Positions 54,294 to 64,000 of a DNA stretch of 64,000 nt are shown here, in pieces. How positions within the stretch are numbered: position 1 is the stretch's first letter; each line of letters begins with the position of its first letter. The translations under genes and the position numbers were made by a program. The DNA is from Anolis sagrei (lineage: Eukaryota; Chordata; Lepidosauria; Squamata; Anolidae): contig NC_090024.1 of the NCBI RefSeq assembly GCF_037176765.1, forward strand, positions 192,196,278 through 192,260,277, in the 5' to 3' direction. The notes beneath the pieces were generated by a model. The model saw nothing but the letters and a program-made list of their open reading frames with translations, did no database searches and was not told the DNA's origin.

Positions 54294-56753
54294 GAGGCTG
54301 GGTGGCCATCTGTCAGGGGTGCTTTGATTTTGATTCTGCTGTATGAAGGCAGAAGGGGGTTGGACTAGATGGCCCTTGGGGTCTCTTCCAACTCCTTATT
54401 AGTATTAATGTTGTTATTGTGGCTGGGTGGCCGTTTGTCAGGGGTGCTTTGATTTTGAATTTGCTGCATGAAGGCAGAAGGGGGTTGGACTAGATGGTCT
54501 AAGGAATATCTTCCAACTATTTATTAGTATTAATGTTATTATTGTTGTTGTTATTATTATTGAGGGTGGTTGGCCATCTGTCGGGGTGCTTTGTGCTTGA
54601 AGGCAGAAGGTCCTTGGACTAGATGGTCTTTAGAGGCCCTTCCAACTCTATGATTATGGTTATGGTTATGATTAATATTATTAAGGATGGGTTGCCATCT
54701 GTCAGAGGTCCTTAGATTGTACTTTCCTAGCATGAAGGGGGTTGAACTAGAGGTCCTTTAGAGGTTCCTTCCAACTCCAGGATTCTATGAAAGGAGTCTT
54801 AGTCAACCACGAGTGGAACATGAGCCAATGGTGTGATGCTGTAGCTGAAAAGGCCAGTGCTGTTCTAGGCTGCATCAATAGGAGAAGCCTGACAGAAGGC
54901 AAAAGGGAACTGATATAACACTTTACCTAGGCTGGTTTTTAAATTTCTTTGAATGATAATTATTTAATGCAACTATTTATTTTAACTTATTGTACAATGT
55001 TTAGTATTGTTTTTTGTTTTGAATTTTTATGATTTTCTGTTTCTATAGGCATTGAATGTTTGCCTGTTACTATGTCGGAAGCCACCCTGAGTCCCCATGG
55101 GGAGATAGGGTGGGATACAAATGAAGTTTTATTATTATTATAAAATTATTGTTGATACCATATTGGTTTTTTGCTGACCCTCCTTTTCAACTTACAAAAC
55201 TAATTTTTCTTTGAAATATGGGAAATATTCAAAAACATTTCCCCTACTGATGCCTCAATGAATGTAATTTATTGATATCTATTTTTATTTTTGAAACTGA
55301 CCAGGACTGGCTGCATTTCTCACCCTCGGCTTATACTCAAGTCAATAAGATTTCCCAGTTTTTTGTGGTAAAATTAGGTGCCTCAGCTTATATTCGGGTC
55401 GGCTTATACTTGAGTATATATGGTATATTTCCGGTACAAACCTGCCTTGGTCCTGAGATCCTCGCAGGCTCAATTGGTGGGAACGAGAGAGTGGACCTTC
55501 TCATTGGCTGCTCCGCGACTCTGAAACTGCCTGCCCTTGGAAGTTAGAATGGTCCCCTCCCTGCTATCCTCTTGATGGCATGCTACAGCTGTTTTCTTCA
55601 GGAAGGTTTTTAAAGAAGGAGGTTTTAAAGATCAAGTTAAGGGAGTGCTCTGGTTTTAGCTATATGTATAGGTTTTTAATTGGTTTTATGGGTTTTTACT
55701 TTTGGTATGTCATTCTATTTTAATGTTTGCACGTTTGTCAGGTTTTTCATTGTATCAATTTTATTGTAAGCCTCTTTGATTCTCTTTTTAGAGAGATAAA
55801 GCAGAATTCTACTACTATTACTACTACTAGTACTACTACTACTACTACTACTACTAATAATAATAATAATAGATAAGCTAGTCAATATTAGTGATATCCA
55901 TTATGTCACCGTATAGTGGGTTGTTAGAGGGAGAACATGAGCATAACAGATTACTCTGGAAGCCACAATACATATAGTAAAATAGATTATATTCTGGGGG
56001 GAAATACAAACCAATCATTGATTCTAGAGGCAAAAACACTTCCAATATATTTGTCAGACCATGCACCATTAAGAGTAAAAGTAAAATTATAAATAGAAAG
56101 AAAAGAACCTGGAGATATAAAACAATTCTAAACAGTAGAGAGGAAGTATATGAAACAGTTAGGAAAGAAATAAGCAAGTATTTTGAGACCAATGATAATG
56201 GACAAGTAACTAAAGATATAATTTGGGATGCAAGCAAAGCTCTGATAAGGGGTCCCTGAATAAGTTTAGAGGTAAATCTCAGAAAGAGATGGAGAATGAA
56301 CAGGATAAGAGAATAAAAGAAATAGATACCTTGCAGGACAAACATAAAAGAACTAAGGATAGAAAGATCTGAAGAGAATTAAAGAAGAAGAGAAAACAAT
56401 TAGAAGTTTTCGAGGAAAGAAATATAATAAATAAGTATCTATATGTTAAAAGCTATTTCCAAAGTTGGAATATAGAATCAATGAAGAGGATGACTTACTA
56501 TTTGAAAATGAAAAAGGAAAAAAAACATGGGTGAAGAGATTGAAAGATGAAAATGGGAGAGAACAAGAGGAGCAAAGTAAGATTAGGGAGATACTGTATA
56601 GTGGATTGTATATTTAACTAAAAACTGAATGCAAATGTTAATAGAAAATAGATCCTTTGTATCCATATAGGTCTAATGATCCTGTTTTCCATTTCAGGTC
56701 GAATCATGTTAAAAGGAGACAATATTACTCTTCTACAAAGTGTTTCTAACTAG
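44013..56753 (+). CDS. SNRPE: Small nuclear ribonucleoprotein E (Sm protein E), 5 coding exons
   Basis: Sm E is one of seven Sm proteins that form the ring around the U-rich Sm site of spliceosomal snRNAs; in the family it assembles as an E-F-G subcomplex in the cytoplasm and works in the nucleus. Coding exons are 44013-44066, 50838-50864, 51233-51295, 52754-52832 and 56698-56753 (54+27+63+79+56 = 279 nt, 92 residues plus stop), exactly the usual family length. The start [18 protein letters not shown] and the end ITLLQSVSN match vertebrate SNRPE closely from memory. The Sm1 region lies in exons 2-4 ([20 protein letters not shown]) and the Sm2 region in exon 5 ([13 protein letters not shown]). 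The ATG is the only start that gives the conserved N terminus. Introns 2-4 have ordinary GT-AG borders; intron 1 looks U12-type. A partial second copy lies at the left end of the window. ZC3H11A is divergent, about 0.2 kb upstream. Confidence 0.97.
44268..44397. mobile_element. Palindromic MITE in SNRPE intron 1
   Basis: cacactgccatataaaatcc and ggattttatatggtagtg form inverted ends; the whole 130 bp is nearly self-complementary. Only about 200 bp from the U12-type donor. Confidence 0.75.
45514..45647. mobile_element. hAT-like palindromic MITE
   Basis: cagtggttctcatcctgggg and ccccagactcagaaccactg; flanked by aaatattg and aaatagtg, an 8-bp target duplication with one change. Confidence 0.75.
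46770..48640 (-). mobile_element. Non-LTR retrotransposon (LINE) coding remnant, antisense to SNRPE
   Basis: Minus-strand frames carry reverse transcriptase motifs in order: [41 protein letters not shown] and, at about 47,725-47,745, QYADDN. They are followed by [14 protein letters not shown] and a C-terminal C2H2 finger ([21 protein letters not shown] is the region 46,840-46,900). Several frameshifts and stops break the frame, so it is dead. The endonuclease part is not seen. I cannot assign the clade; the C-terminal finger is shared by several LINE groups. Confidence 0.8.
48810..48890 (+). mobile_element. L2-like LINE 3' tail
   Basis: aaaccgccttgagtgaccgt and ggcatggtagaaatacagtg. Confidence 0.45.
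49050..49500. mobile_element. hAT-like MITE split by a LINE tail
   Basis: The left half ends near gttttggcctt (about 49,092); the right half resumes near caactcccagaaat (about 49,409) and ends in gttgagaaccactg. The insert 49,093-49,408 is an antisense LINE-type 3' end (aactttatttttataccccg). Confidence 0.65.
49675..49910. mobile_element. Long palindrome with a MITE at its centre
   Basis: ggctccccttcttccctcta to ggcatgggcaaactttggcc on the left is repeated in inverse on the right, to gtgaagaaggggagcc. The arms are about 100 bp with few mismatches. Confidence 0.75.
49975..50310 (+). mobile_element. AT-rich tandem tract and L2-like LINE 3' tail (copy 2)
   Basis: taatatattgtatgtacata units precede the tail gtgagaagggcgggatatgc. 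The duplicated block begins inside it at about 50,086. Confidence 0.6.
50838..50864 (+). CDS. SNRPE: SNRPE coding exon 2 (27 nt)
   Basis: Encodes NLIFRYLQN. The acceptor is cag with a U12-like branch site TTTTCTTAAG 14-15 nt upstream; the donor is gtaagt. Confidence 0.95.
51233..51295 (+). CDS. SNRPE: SNRPE coding exon 3
   Basis: Encodes 21 residues from RSRIQVW to EGCII, the first half of the Sm fold. Acceptor ttgcag, donor gtgagt. Identical in sequence to the exon in the partial copy. Confidence 0.97.
52115..52463. mobile_element. hAT-like MITE split by a SINE
   Basis: Same MITE as 2325-2446 but with a SINE in the middle. Confidence 0.7.
52180..52412 (+). mobile_element. tRNA-derived SINE present only in copy 2
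   Basis: A B-box-like ggttcgaatcc lies near the 5' end; the 3' part reads gacttgctgtttctcaagtc then gctcctgacacgac and an A-tail. The 4-bp repeat agtg flanks it. The family is abundant in anoles; its formal name is not certain. Confidence 0.8.
52754..52832 (+). CDS. SNRPE: SNRPE coding exon 4
   Basis: Encodes [12 protein letters not shown] onward to KSRKQL plus one base of the next codon. It carries the acidic DDAEE turn typical of Sm E. Acceptor gacag, donor gtaagt. Confidence 0.97.
53399..53499. mobile_element. 97-bp mariner-like palindromic MITE with TA duplication
   Basis: Perfect 44-nt arms (53401-53444 and 53454-53497) around a 9-nt centre, ends cagggtt/aaccctg, flanked by TA on both sides as in Tc1/mariner insertions. 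Confidence 0.8.
54185..54790 (+). repeat. Tandem array of CR1 3'-end-like units
   Basis: The phrase gggggttggactagatgg with ggtctcttccaactc recurs five times at about 110-165 bp spacing, each unit also having ggccatctgtcaggggtgct. (TTA)n separates some units. Confidence 0.75.
54249..54293. repeat. (TAT)n microsatellite
   Basis: About 15 triplets within the CR1-like array. Confidence 0.9.
54900..55145 (+). mobile_element. L2-like LINE 3' tail
   Basis: gccaccctgagtccccatgg, then gagatagggtgggatacaaa and a (TTA) tail. Confidence 0.6.
55811..55872. repeat. (ACT)n(AAT)n microsatellite
   Basis: Imperfect tact/act units followed by aat units. Confidence 0.9.
55900..56635 (+). mobile_element. L1 LINE ORF2 fragment
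   Basis: Frames read [14 protein letters not shown], then [19 protein letters not shown] and [10 protein letters not shown], as in the end of the L1 endonuclease and the linker before reverse transcriptase. It has stops. Its last 200 bp are also in the partial SNRPE copy (2842-3040), so the L1 was there before the copy lost DNA. Confidence 0.7.
56698..56753 (+). CDS. SNRPE: SNRPE coding exon 5 with stop
   Basis: Encodes the Sm2 motif region ([17 protein letters not shown]) and ends in TAG at 56751-56753. Acceptor tttcag. A short 3' UTR follows. Confidence 0.97.
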
Positions 56754-56985
56754 AAGTGGCTGTCCAGTATGTTGTGATTGTTATTTGAAACTTTAAACCT
56801 GAAGAAGAAAAATGTGATGGATGCTGTCACTTGCAATTTTTTCCTTGCTATTTTGAGAAGAGAGAGGAGAATGGAGCCAGTTTCTTAATACACACTTACA
56901 TAATTGGGGATAACAATTTTTAAAATATTTTTGTGGACCAGTAGTTGTTTATAAATAAACATTTTTGTTAATACATCTATTTTTC
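56754..56985 (+). terminator. SNRPE: SNRPE 3' UTR and poly(A) signal
   Basis: About 200 nt after the stop an AATAAA hexamer lies at 56954-56959, followed by T-rich sequence. This is the likely cleavage and polyadenylation site; the exact end is inferred. Confidence 0.7.
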
Positions 56986-58393
56986 TTATTGTCCCAAATA
57001 ACACATGTTGAGATATTTGCTAATTCTTTTAATGACACAGAAAAACAAATTGTTTTGTCCAGGTACACTATTAGAGAAACTTCAATTAGAACAGATGTGA
57101 TGAATGTGTGACTCTTGAGAATCTTGGACTGGTGTTCACATGAATCTGAGCCATCACAGCCAATAGTGAAACACGATGGGAATTGCAATTGGACAGGATA
57201 TGAAGGACCACACTTTCCCTCATGCCAACTTTAGAATATATGGGTGTTTGAGATAACAAAACCAAATAGTTATCTATATCTGAAATGAGTAGTTTCTTGT
57301 CAGTGTTGAAAGAAAATCTAATACCCTGTGAGTTGAAGATTTTATTTATTTAATCATAATTCAGACTTATGTATCTTGATGGGGATCCATTTAACTGATT
57401 TCTGGTGGTTGAGATTTTATGAAGTGCCATAAATGGCAACTGCGAAAAGAACTTAAATCAGGAAAAATGCAATTCATTACTCATATCCCAGACCAGTTTT
57501 TGAAAGACAAACACATCAGTAGTTCTCCCATTGAGCTGCCTGAGGTTCCATATGTCTTTCCAAAGGTGTGCAGTTTGTAGCCTGTTACAATGGGAATATC
57601 AAATAAAACTGAACATTTTAGTTTATTGAACAAATTTCTTTTCAGCTTTCTGAGAATCTGATTCTGAAATGTGAGTATTGCTAAATATCTGAAGGGAAGT
57701 GTACACAAGAACAGAAATTAAATATAAAAATATTTTAGTAGTAGACCAAATAAAAAATCTATCCACAGATAAACGTCTCACTGCTGTGTAGGTGTTCTTT
57801 AACATGTCATCTGTAAATCAGTTGCAAAAACGAACTAAAATTCAGAATGATAAAAAGAGCAGCTTATTTGCTCCTCAGTTGTTTTGATGGTATCATAATT
57901 CCTGCTTTCATGCTAATTTCTACAAGGAAGGAAGCGTAAGCTGATTGTATGAAACCCTTTTTGTGTTTGCACTGTCTCTATGTGTACAGCTATGGCATAG
58001 AAAGTTGACACTTTAGAAGTTCTTAAAGTAGTCAACCCCATTTATGACCAGCATTTTTCCCAAGACTTGAATGAGATGACTAACACATTATAAACGTTGC
58101 AATTAAAAGTATACAAAAAGTCAGCATTAAAACTTAATTCAACTATTAACCATATAAAAAACAAAGCATTCTAAAAAGTTGAATAATATAATCCAAAGCA
58201 ATGCAGCACTTCTATTGCTTTGCTAAAAGCTTTCAGTTTCTGAAGTGTCTGAATTTTAAAAAAGTATTTGCCTGTCAGTAGGAGAGCAAAGAAGAGGTCA
58301 CCACTATAGTCTTCCTATAAGAGAAGGGTCTTTCCTGTGGATCACAGGGTCGGGGCAGGCTCATATTGGGGGATATGCTCTGTCAGATGGTCT

Positions 58394-58480
58394 GGACCTA
58401 AGCAGTGTAGGGTTTTATGAGTCATAACCAACACTTTGAATTGTGCTTGGAAACAGACTGGCAGTGAGGCTTTTGGAGAT
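58394..58480. mobile_element. LINE-derived fragment at the right duplication boundary
   Basis: ggacctaagcagtgtagggt and accaacactttgaattgtgc belong to the family at 19.9-20.3 kb. Confidence 0.45.
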
Positions 58481-58854
58481 GCAGACTTTTACTGAAACAG
58501 GTTCATTACCACAAACCTGAGTTACTGATGCGGTAGCATATGTTCCTCTTTCTTGCAAATACTTAATCATAATGTGTATGGATACTGGACATTCATTAGA
58601 CAGCCCTATGATGTTCACTAATTCTTGTTCAACTCAGGTGGAAAAAATGGGCCTTTCAGAAGTTTTCTGCTTCAACTGATCTTAATTTATTAAACAAAAT
58701 GCAAAAAACATACACATGCCTTTCTGCTGAATATGAAAGATTGGTGGAGAAGTGAGACATAAGTGTTTAAATTTTGCTTATGTCTTATGTTTAATGGTCT
58801 TAATTAATTTAAACTCATATATTATTGTTTAGATACTATAACTTTTTATATGTA

Positions 58855-58950
58855 TGCCTGGCATTGAATTTTGCCATTAGTATGTTATAAACCATTTTGA
58901 GTCCCCCCGGGGTGAGAAAAGTAGTATATTAAAAAATTAAATAAATAAAT
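58855..58950 (+). mobile_element. L2-like LINE 3' tail
   Basis: aaccattttgagtccccccg, gggtgagaaaagtagtatat and a TAAA tail. Confidence 0.55.
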
Positions 58951-58989
58951 GTTATGTTGATTTGTTTGCTTGATGTTACAGCATCTATA

Positions 58990-59090
58990 TAATCATCATC
59001 ATCATCATCATCTTTATTTGTACTCCGCCAACATCTCCCCAAAGGGGACTCGGGGCAGCTATCATGAGGCCAGGCCCAAGACTACTGGAG
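58990..59090 (-). mobile_element. LINE-type 3' end, antisense, with (ATC)n
   Basis: (atc)n then tttatttgtactccgccaac and aaaggggactcggggcagct. Confidence 0.6.
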
Positions 59091-59164
59091 TTGTAGCCAT
59101 CCCCCAATTAGCACGCTTATTAATGAAAAAGTCTTCAAACCACATTATCAAGTTTTGAAATCAC

Positions 59165-59820
59165 AGAAGGAGGATGGGCAGAATATTTTAAACCTGTGGC
59201 CTGGGTCTGCGCCACCATCCGCCTCGCCTACGAGCTGGGGGTCAATGAACCTCCTCTGACCCTGAGGGCCCACTCCACCCGCGCAGTTGCAACCTCCACC
59301 GCCTTCTCTCGAGGCGTCCCTCTTGAGGACATCTGTAAAGTGGCCCTCGCCGCTCACGTTTGTCACCCATTACAAGGTTGACCTCCTGTCCAGATGCCAG
59401 GTGGCCTTCGGGAGAGCAGTCCTCTTTTCGGTGCTGGCATGACGCCCGCCATCCATGGTAAGTGGCTTTTGTACTCTACCACAGTGGGCATTCCACAGAA
59501 CACCACGAGATAGAAACTATGGTTGCTTACCAGTAACCGTGGTTCTTCGAGTGGTCATCTGTGGAATCCACACATCCCCACCCATCCTCCCCACACTTGG
59601 TCATGCTGCTTCCTCTGCCACTTTGCCGGCAGGGAACTGAGCCTATGGCACCACGTGGAGCCTTTTATCCCCGCAGGGGAAGGTGGGTGGGGCTTTAGTC
59701 AAGCCTCATTAACTATTTGAGTTTCCGTACCTGCTGCACACAGGCACCAAAGTACCACATGTGTGGATTCCACAGATGACCACTTGAAGAACCATGGTTA
59801 CAGGTAACCAACCATAGTTT
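59165..59820 (+). mobile_element. DIRS-type retroelement fossil (tyrosine recombinase end)
   Basis: A short frame with TIRLAYELG, LRAHSTRAVATSTAFSRGVP and LEDICK matches the C-terminal part of DIRS-like tyrosine recombinases, including the H-x-x-R motif. About 62-bp inverted repeats follow at 59,515-59,577 and 59,757-59,820. It is a broken 3' fragment; age looks old. Confidence 0.65.
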
Positions 59821-61735
59821 CCTACCTTGCTCCCTTCTGAACATACTGTCACAATTCACTTTTTTACAGTGGTCTCATAGCTTTCCTCAAAACATTTAGT
59901 GACGGTGTTAGCTTTCTCCACTTTCAGAACACTTGTATGAAGCTTCAAATATGTCTCACTCTCCACCAATACCACTATTTGTGTTTTAGCCTCCACACCT
60001 ACTCTAAACTGGATGGGAATTGTGTAGCCTTCAACGTGTTGTTGGACCTCAACTCCCGACAGTCTTGGCAAGACAGATTATTATAAATAATGCTGCATGT
60101 TATAGTATAATAGAGTGTTGGACTATGATGCTGGGTGGATAGGGATTTTGTTTTATTATTATTTTTTTAAAGAAACACTTCTATACTAGGTGCTCGACAG
60201 AATATACATATCCATCCCCTGAATTTTAAAAGAAAGTATATCCCTCACCTAATAAAATGCTAAACAGCACACCTAGCATGTTTTTAAATGTCTCTTGATT
60301 TCTGAATCTACTTCTGTTATATACCAGTAGCTTTAAGCAAGATATATTTTCTTTGTTCAAATATATCTGTAAAGATGACACAAGGTCTGGCCATCCTTGC
60401 AAGAACAGAAGTGGTCTGTGTGCGAGTTCTTAAGAAATGTACCTTAAAAGTTCCAAAGCTTGGTTGAAAGAGTAGTATTTGTCTTAGCCAGCAGGGGGAA
60501 GAGCTGCATTCTGCAAGAACAACCATTTGTATAAAGTACCAGAAACCTTTGCTGGAAGCATAGGAGGGGAATATGTCAACTCAAGGCAACATCTCCAGCA
60601 TTTATTCCTGCTTTATTTTCTCTACAACAACATAGAAGGAAGAATGACTTCAATTGCAGAATATCTCATGAATCTCTAGGCCCTCCAAGAGATGCAAATC
60701 TGCAGTGGTTGGGACTGGAAGTAAGCTAATTTAAAGTTGTCCAGTCATTTCTGCAGTTTCAGGTAACCACTGTCCAACTGAGAATGTATCAATTACTGAA
60801 TTTCATCCTAGCCCTGGAAGACTTAAAGAGCAAGGAACAGAGCAAATGTCCATCAGCTCCAAGTAGTGTTTCAGCTGGTTAGCGCATCCTTCACATACCA
60901 TTTTCTCCAATGCATTCAATTTGGAATTCAGCTACTGGTCAAATTATACCTGGGACCTCATCCCACTGAACAGCGTACATTTATCATTCAGCAAAGTGAG
61001 TTCTAAAATTAAATTGATTATTTCCCTACCTCCATCACACAATAGCAAACTATCTGTTTTATTCAGGAGTTCTCAGTTGATTTGCCAGCACATTGTAGAG
61101 AGTTGTTCCTGACAGCTGTCCCTCTCCTGTTTTCTTTGTGAAAAGAAACACCTCTCCTGGACTAAGACAAGATGAGAGATATTAAAGGCTTGTGAAATTA
61201 TGCATATTATGTTTTACTAAAAGAATTCAAGGGCATCCAAGGATCCAGAGTGAAAGTCCTTACCTGATTTTGTCAAAGCATTATTTGTATCCTATGGAGC
61301 AGTGTTTGTTAAAGTACTGGCAGGAAAAAGGTGGCGTATAAATGAAATGAATAATTATATGAAGAGATGGTCCCTCAACTGTCTGCTGGCCCCTAGTGAC
61401 ATTCCAGGAAAAAGAAGAAACATTTGTTCTCAACAGGCACAAATGGGGTGTTTGTCCCTAGCATTGGGGGAAAAAACAATTGCCAGGTGCCCATATGAGT
61501 CTGAGAAATACTCTTTTTGAGCACGTCTTCAGAGAGAACATTACCTCACAAATACAAGCTTAGTTTAAGCTGTGTTTGTTTTCCATAGTTTACGTAAAGT
61601 TTTGATTTTTACATAGGAAAGAGCAATGCAAATGACTTTGGTTGAATGGGGTTAGGCAAACATGCTTAGTGTAGAATGAGGTGGAACATCATTTAGTAAC
61701 TGGTTCTGGGCTTTGAAACAGTAAAGGTGCTTAGA
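59821..61735. other. Intergenic DNA downstream of SNRPE
   Basis: Mixed AT-rich DNA with no ORF longer than about 75 codons and no recognised gene or repeat beyond short MITE-like phrases near 60,030. Confidence 0.5.
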
Positions 61736-61737
61736 AG

Positions 61738-61935
61738 AGCCAGTGTTGTATAGTGGTTCAAGTGTTGGCCCCTGGACATAGGGATTCGAATCCCTGTTCA
61801 GGTATGGAAATTCACCGGGTGATGTTGGGCTAATGACACTCAGCCTCAGAGGAAGGCAAACTCACTCTGAACAAATCTTGTTAAGAAAACTGCTAGGGTT
61901 TCTATAACTCAGAAACTGCTCGAAGGTACACAACA
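61738..61935 (+). mobile_element. tRNA-derived SINE
   Basis: gagccagtgttgtatagtgg head, B box ggattcgaatccc, then gggtgatgttgggctaatga and gaacaaatcttgttaagaaa, ending ggtacacaacaataac. Confidence 0.75.
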
Positions 61936-61939
61936 ATAA

Positions 61940-63555
61940 CAAAATGTACTTGGAGATGTTGACTCAAGTAGGTGAGCACTTGTAGGTTCCTGTTTGGCCA
62001 CTAGGAACAACACTGTTCTGGATATACTCATGCAACAAGAATGGTGGACCAGATAGCCAAGAGTGGAAAACCTGGGGTACACAAGATGCTGCTCTACAAC
62101 AACTATCATCTTTGGGTATGCCATTACGACGACATCCAGTGGGCCAAATAGTCCTAACCCTTGACATAGGCTCTTGGTATGATCCAAAATGGTAGTTCTG
62201 ACATTCTTCAGAGAATGGTTTGCTGATTAGAGAACTAGTGAGAGACAATAGAAACCAAAGAGCATCCTGCATGCCAACCTGGAAACGGATGGTATGGGTT
62301 AATTACATAGAGTGAATGGTTCACATTGGCACCATGTTGAAGGTCTTTCCTGTTTCTTCACAGTATGTCCAGTTTGGGCATTTTGACAAAGTGTGTCACT
62401 TTGTCATAAAAATGTTAAATTGTAGGTAAGAATGACGACCTCCAGGGACATTGTTGGGCTCTTAAGGGATTTTGGCCCTAGGTTCACAGGACTTAAATCT
62501 GCATAAAATGTGGATGTGCTAATACATAATACATATTAAACAAGCTATCAAGGAGTCTCATAGTAACCATACTATGTCAGCACCACTTGTGACTTCGATA
62601 TATTGCATTATGAAGCAACACCAATTGTGACCTCTGATCAGCATTTACATGAGCTGTGGCTCCTACTGTATCAATCAACAGCAAATCTCCAATCCTACCA
62701 ATTCCAGTGTAAGCAATTTTAAAAATAAATATAGATAGAATGACAGTTTAGTCTCTCTGTGTGTGGGATGCCATCATTTTCTAAAAGTATCAATGGCCCT
62801 ACTCAGGGTCATAAAATGTTGTGCAAGTATGTAAAAAGTTTACAAAAACAGCAAAACTCTTGAGTTGCTCAATGCTGCTCAAAGATAACAATTTGGTTTT
62901 TAAAAAAGATATATTTGGGGATACCATGCATGTCTTGCAAACTTAATCTTTAGATCTTATCCATTTGTTATGCATTTAACCCCCAGGGACTTTCTGCAAA
63001 AAAAGTGGGATGTGGACGTTGCCATTCTCACAGCCAATTTGGCATGCATAGGAACAGCTATGTGCCCATTTCTCCCACCTGGCCTTCCATCTATTTGCTG
63101 TTATCCACCTCTGCTCTGTTTTCTTTCTAGGTAGAATATAGTGTTGAAAGAAAACGGCTCGTCAGCCTCAGTCTTTGCAGAGAATAGCAGCTGGCCAGCC
63201 CAACTCCTCCCTGCCTAGAATATATTGCTTTCTGAAACATAACTGGCCTAGGAATTCCTTTCTTGTATGTACCCTCTCTTTCCTCAGAGTAACAAGTTTA
63301 TCAAAAATAGGATTGAAATGTCCCTTTCATCAACATTGTTGCTGCTGTGTTATTATAAATGCTGTACAACCTCAATTTTTCGTGAACCTTTGGGAGCTCG
63401 TTAAACTGAGGTTTGAAATAATTTTTATGTTTTTATGCTTTTATGCTTAGATATAACTTTATAATGTAACTGTTTTGTGTTTTTAGGTCTCATTTATAAT
63501 TGGTTGTTTGATGTCAATTGGTGTTGGGATTTGGTGGGTTGTATCCTTGTCCGCT
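61940..63555. other. Intergenic DNA, nothing recognised
   Basis: No long frame, strong promoter or repeat that I can name. Confidence 0.45.
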
Positions 63556-63559
63556 TTTG

Positions 63560-63655
63560 TGGTGAGGCATTGAATATTTGCCTCTATGTGTTTTTAGAGT
63601 TCCCTTGGGGAGATAGAGCAGAATATAAATAAAGGTGTTGTTGTTGTTGTTATTT
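63560..63655 (+). mobile_element. L2-like LINE 3' tail with (GTT)n
   Basis: gagttcccttggggagatag, cagaatataaataaagg and (GTT)5. Confidence 0.6.
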
Positions 63656-63659
63656 GAAA

Positions 63660-64000
63660 CACAACACAGCAAACAAGGTCACTATGCTGGCTGTTGTATT
63701 GGATCACATGTCGGACCCTTTCCAAGTATCTAGGACTGTGTGATGTACCAGCGAATAATGTGTGCAGATCTCAGTAGGGTGGCCTTTTGCACCTGACAGA
63801 TGGTCATTTTGTTAGCGCCTATTGTGTTTAAGTACAGGCCAAGATCTTTAGGCACTGCACCCAGTGATCACAACTGGGACCACCTTTACTGGCTTGTGCC
63901 GGAGTCTCTGCAGTTCGATCTTTAAAGCCTCACATCGTGTCAGCTTTTCCAGTTTTTTTTCCAATCCTGTTGTCACCTGGGATTGCAACATTGACAATCC
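63660..64000 (-). mobile_element. LINE C-terminal coding fragment, antisense
   Basis: Read on the minus strand the DNA gives GAVPKDLGLYLNTIGANKMT and then QKATLLRSAHIIR, like the C-terminal end of a non-LTR retrotransposon protein (GALG-VPK...QKTALLGTARILR). It runs off the window and has stops. Confidence 0.45.

Larger units (their letters stand above)
53326..55430. mobile_element. Large non-autonomous DNA element in SNRPE intron 4
   Basis: tatactcaaatataagccg at the left and cggcttatacttgagtatat at the right are inverted ends of the family at 27.18-27.84 kb. The interior holds a small mariner-like palindrome, a 700-bp CpG-rich block and a tandem array of CR1 3' ends. Long frames in the CpG-rich part (53.5-54.2 kb) overlap on both strands and are low-complexity; I do not call them genes. 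Confidence 0.6.
50086..58394 (+). repeat. Segmental duplication, copy 2 (contains SNRPE exons 2-5)
   Basis: Direct-repeat partner of 211-4773. Similarity starts in AT-rich LINE-tail sequence on the left and ends abruptly at the phrase tcagatggtctg on the right, where each copy continues into unrelated DNA: an L2-like fragment here, a 70-bp minisatellite in the other copy. Over about 345 bp of introns 2 I count roughly 14 substitutions plus small indels by eye, about 4%. Confidence 0.88.

Noticed and set aside
53476-54368. Long frames on both strands (up to 232 codons)
   Set aside because: Low-complexity, overlapping in several frames in a CpG-rich block of a DNA element; no known domain or splice support.
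61738-61935. tRNA gene
   Set aside because: It has A- and B-box-like text but continues into a SINE body and does not fold as a full cloverleaf.

Overview
The window is vertebrate nuclear DNA, almost certainly from a squamate and most likely an Anolis-type (iguanian) lizard. Reasons: split exons with GT-AG borders, a Sauria SINE, reptile-type CR1 3' ends, L2-like LINE tails, many palindromic non-autonomous DNA transposons, a Ty3/Gypsy fossil with a SCAN-like gag, and a DIRS-type fossil. The species is inferred from repeat content, not shown directly.

Two host genes are complete in coding sequence. SNRPE (Sm protein E, 92 residues, + strand) has five coding exons between 44,013 and 56,753. 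ZC3H11A (CCCH zinc finger mRNA-export factor, - strand) has 16 coding exons between 38,683 and 18,664, giving 731 codons plus stop; I checked reading-frame continuity across every junction. The two genes are head to head across a CpG-rich region (about 43.2-44.1 kb) that looks like a shared bidirectional promoter. SNRPE intron 1 has the borders of a U12-type (minor spliceosome) intron, so an Sm-core gene depends on the machinery it helps to build.

Layout: 1-4.8 kb is a partial, unprocessed duplicate of the SNRPE locus carrying exons 2-5 (its counterpart is 50.1-58.4 kb). 4.8-17.4 kb is repeat-rich: a 70-bp minisatellite, a foldback element and its copy, a nested CR1, a diverged inverted fragment of ZC3H11A (about 8.6-9.3 kb), a promoter-like GC-rich block and a broken Gypsy element (11.0-15.1 kb). 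17.4-43.8 kb is the ZC3H11A gene, with MITEs, SINEs and a large foldback palindrome (34.2-34.9 kb) in its introns. 44.0-57.0 kb is SNRPE, with an antisense LINE in intron 1 and an L1 fragment plus nested DNA elements in intron 4. 57-64 kb is the end of the duplicated block followed by intergenic repeats, including a DIRS-type fossil near 59.2-59.8 kb.

The most interesting signals are: the duplicated SNRPE exons 2-5, which differ from the real gene only at three synonymous sites while the flanking introns differ far more; the U12-type intron; the head-to-head order, which differs from the head-to-tail order I recall in mammals; the separate ZC3H11A fragment lying between the partial SNRPE copy and ZC3H11A; and nested palindromes. 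No RNA gene, CRISPR array or prokaryotic feature was seen.
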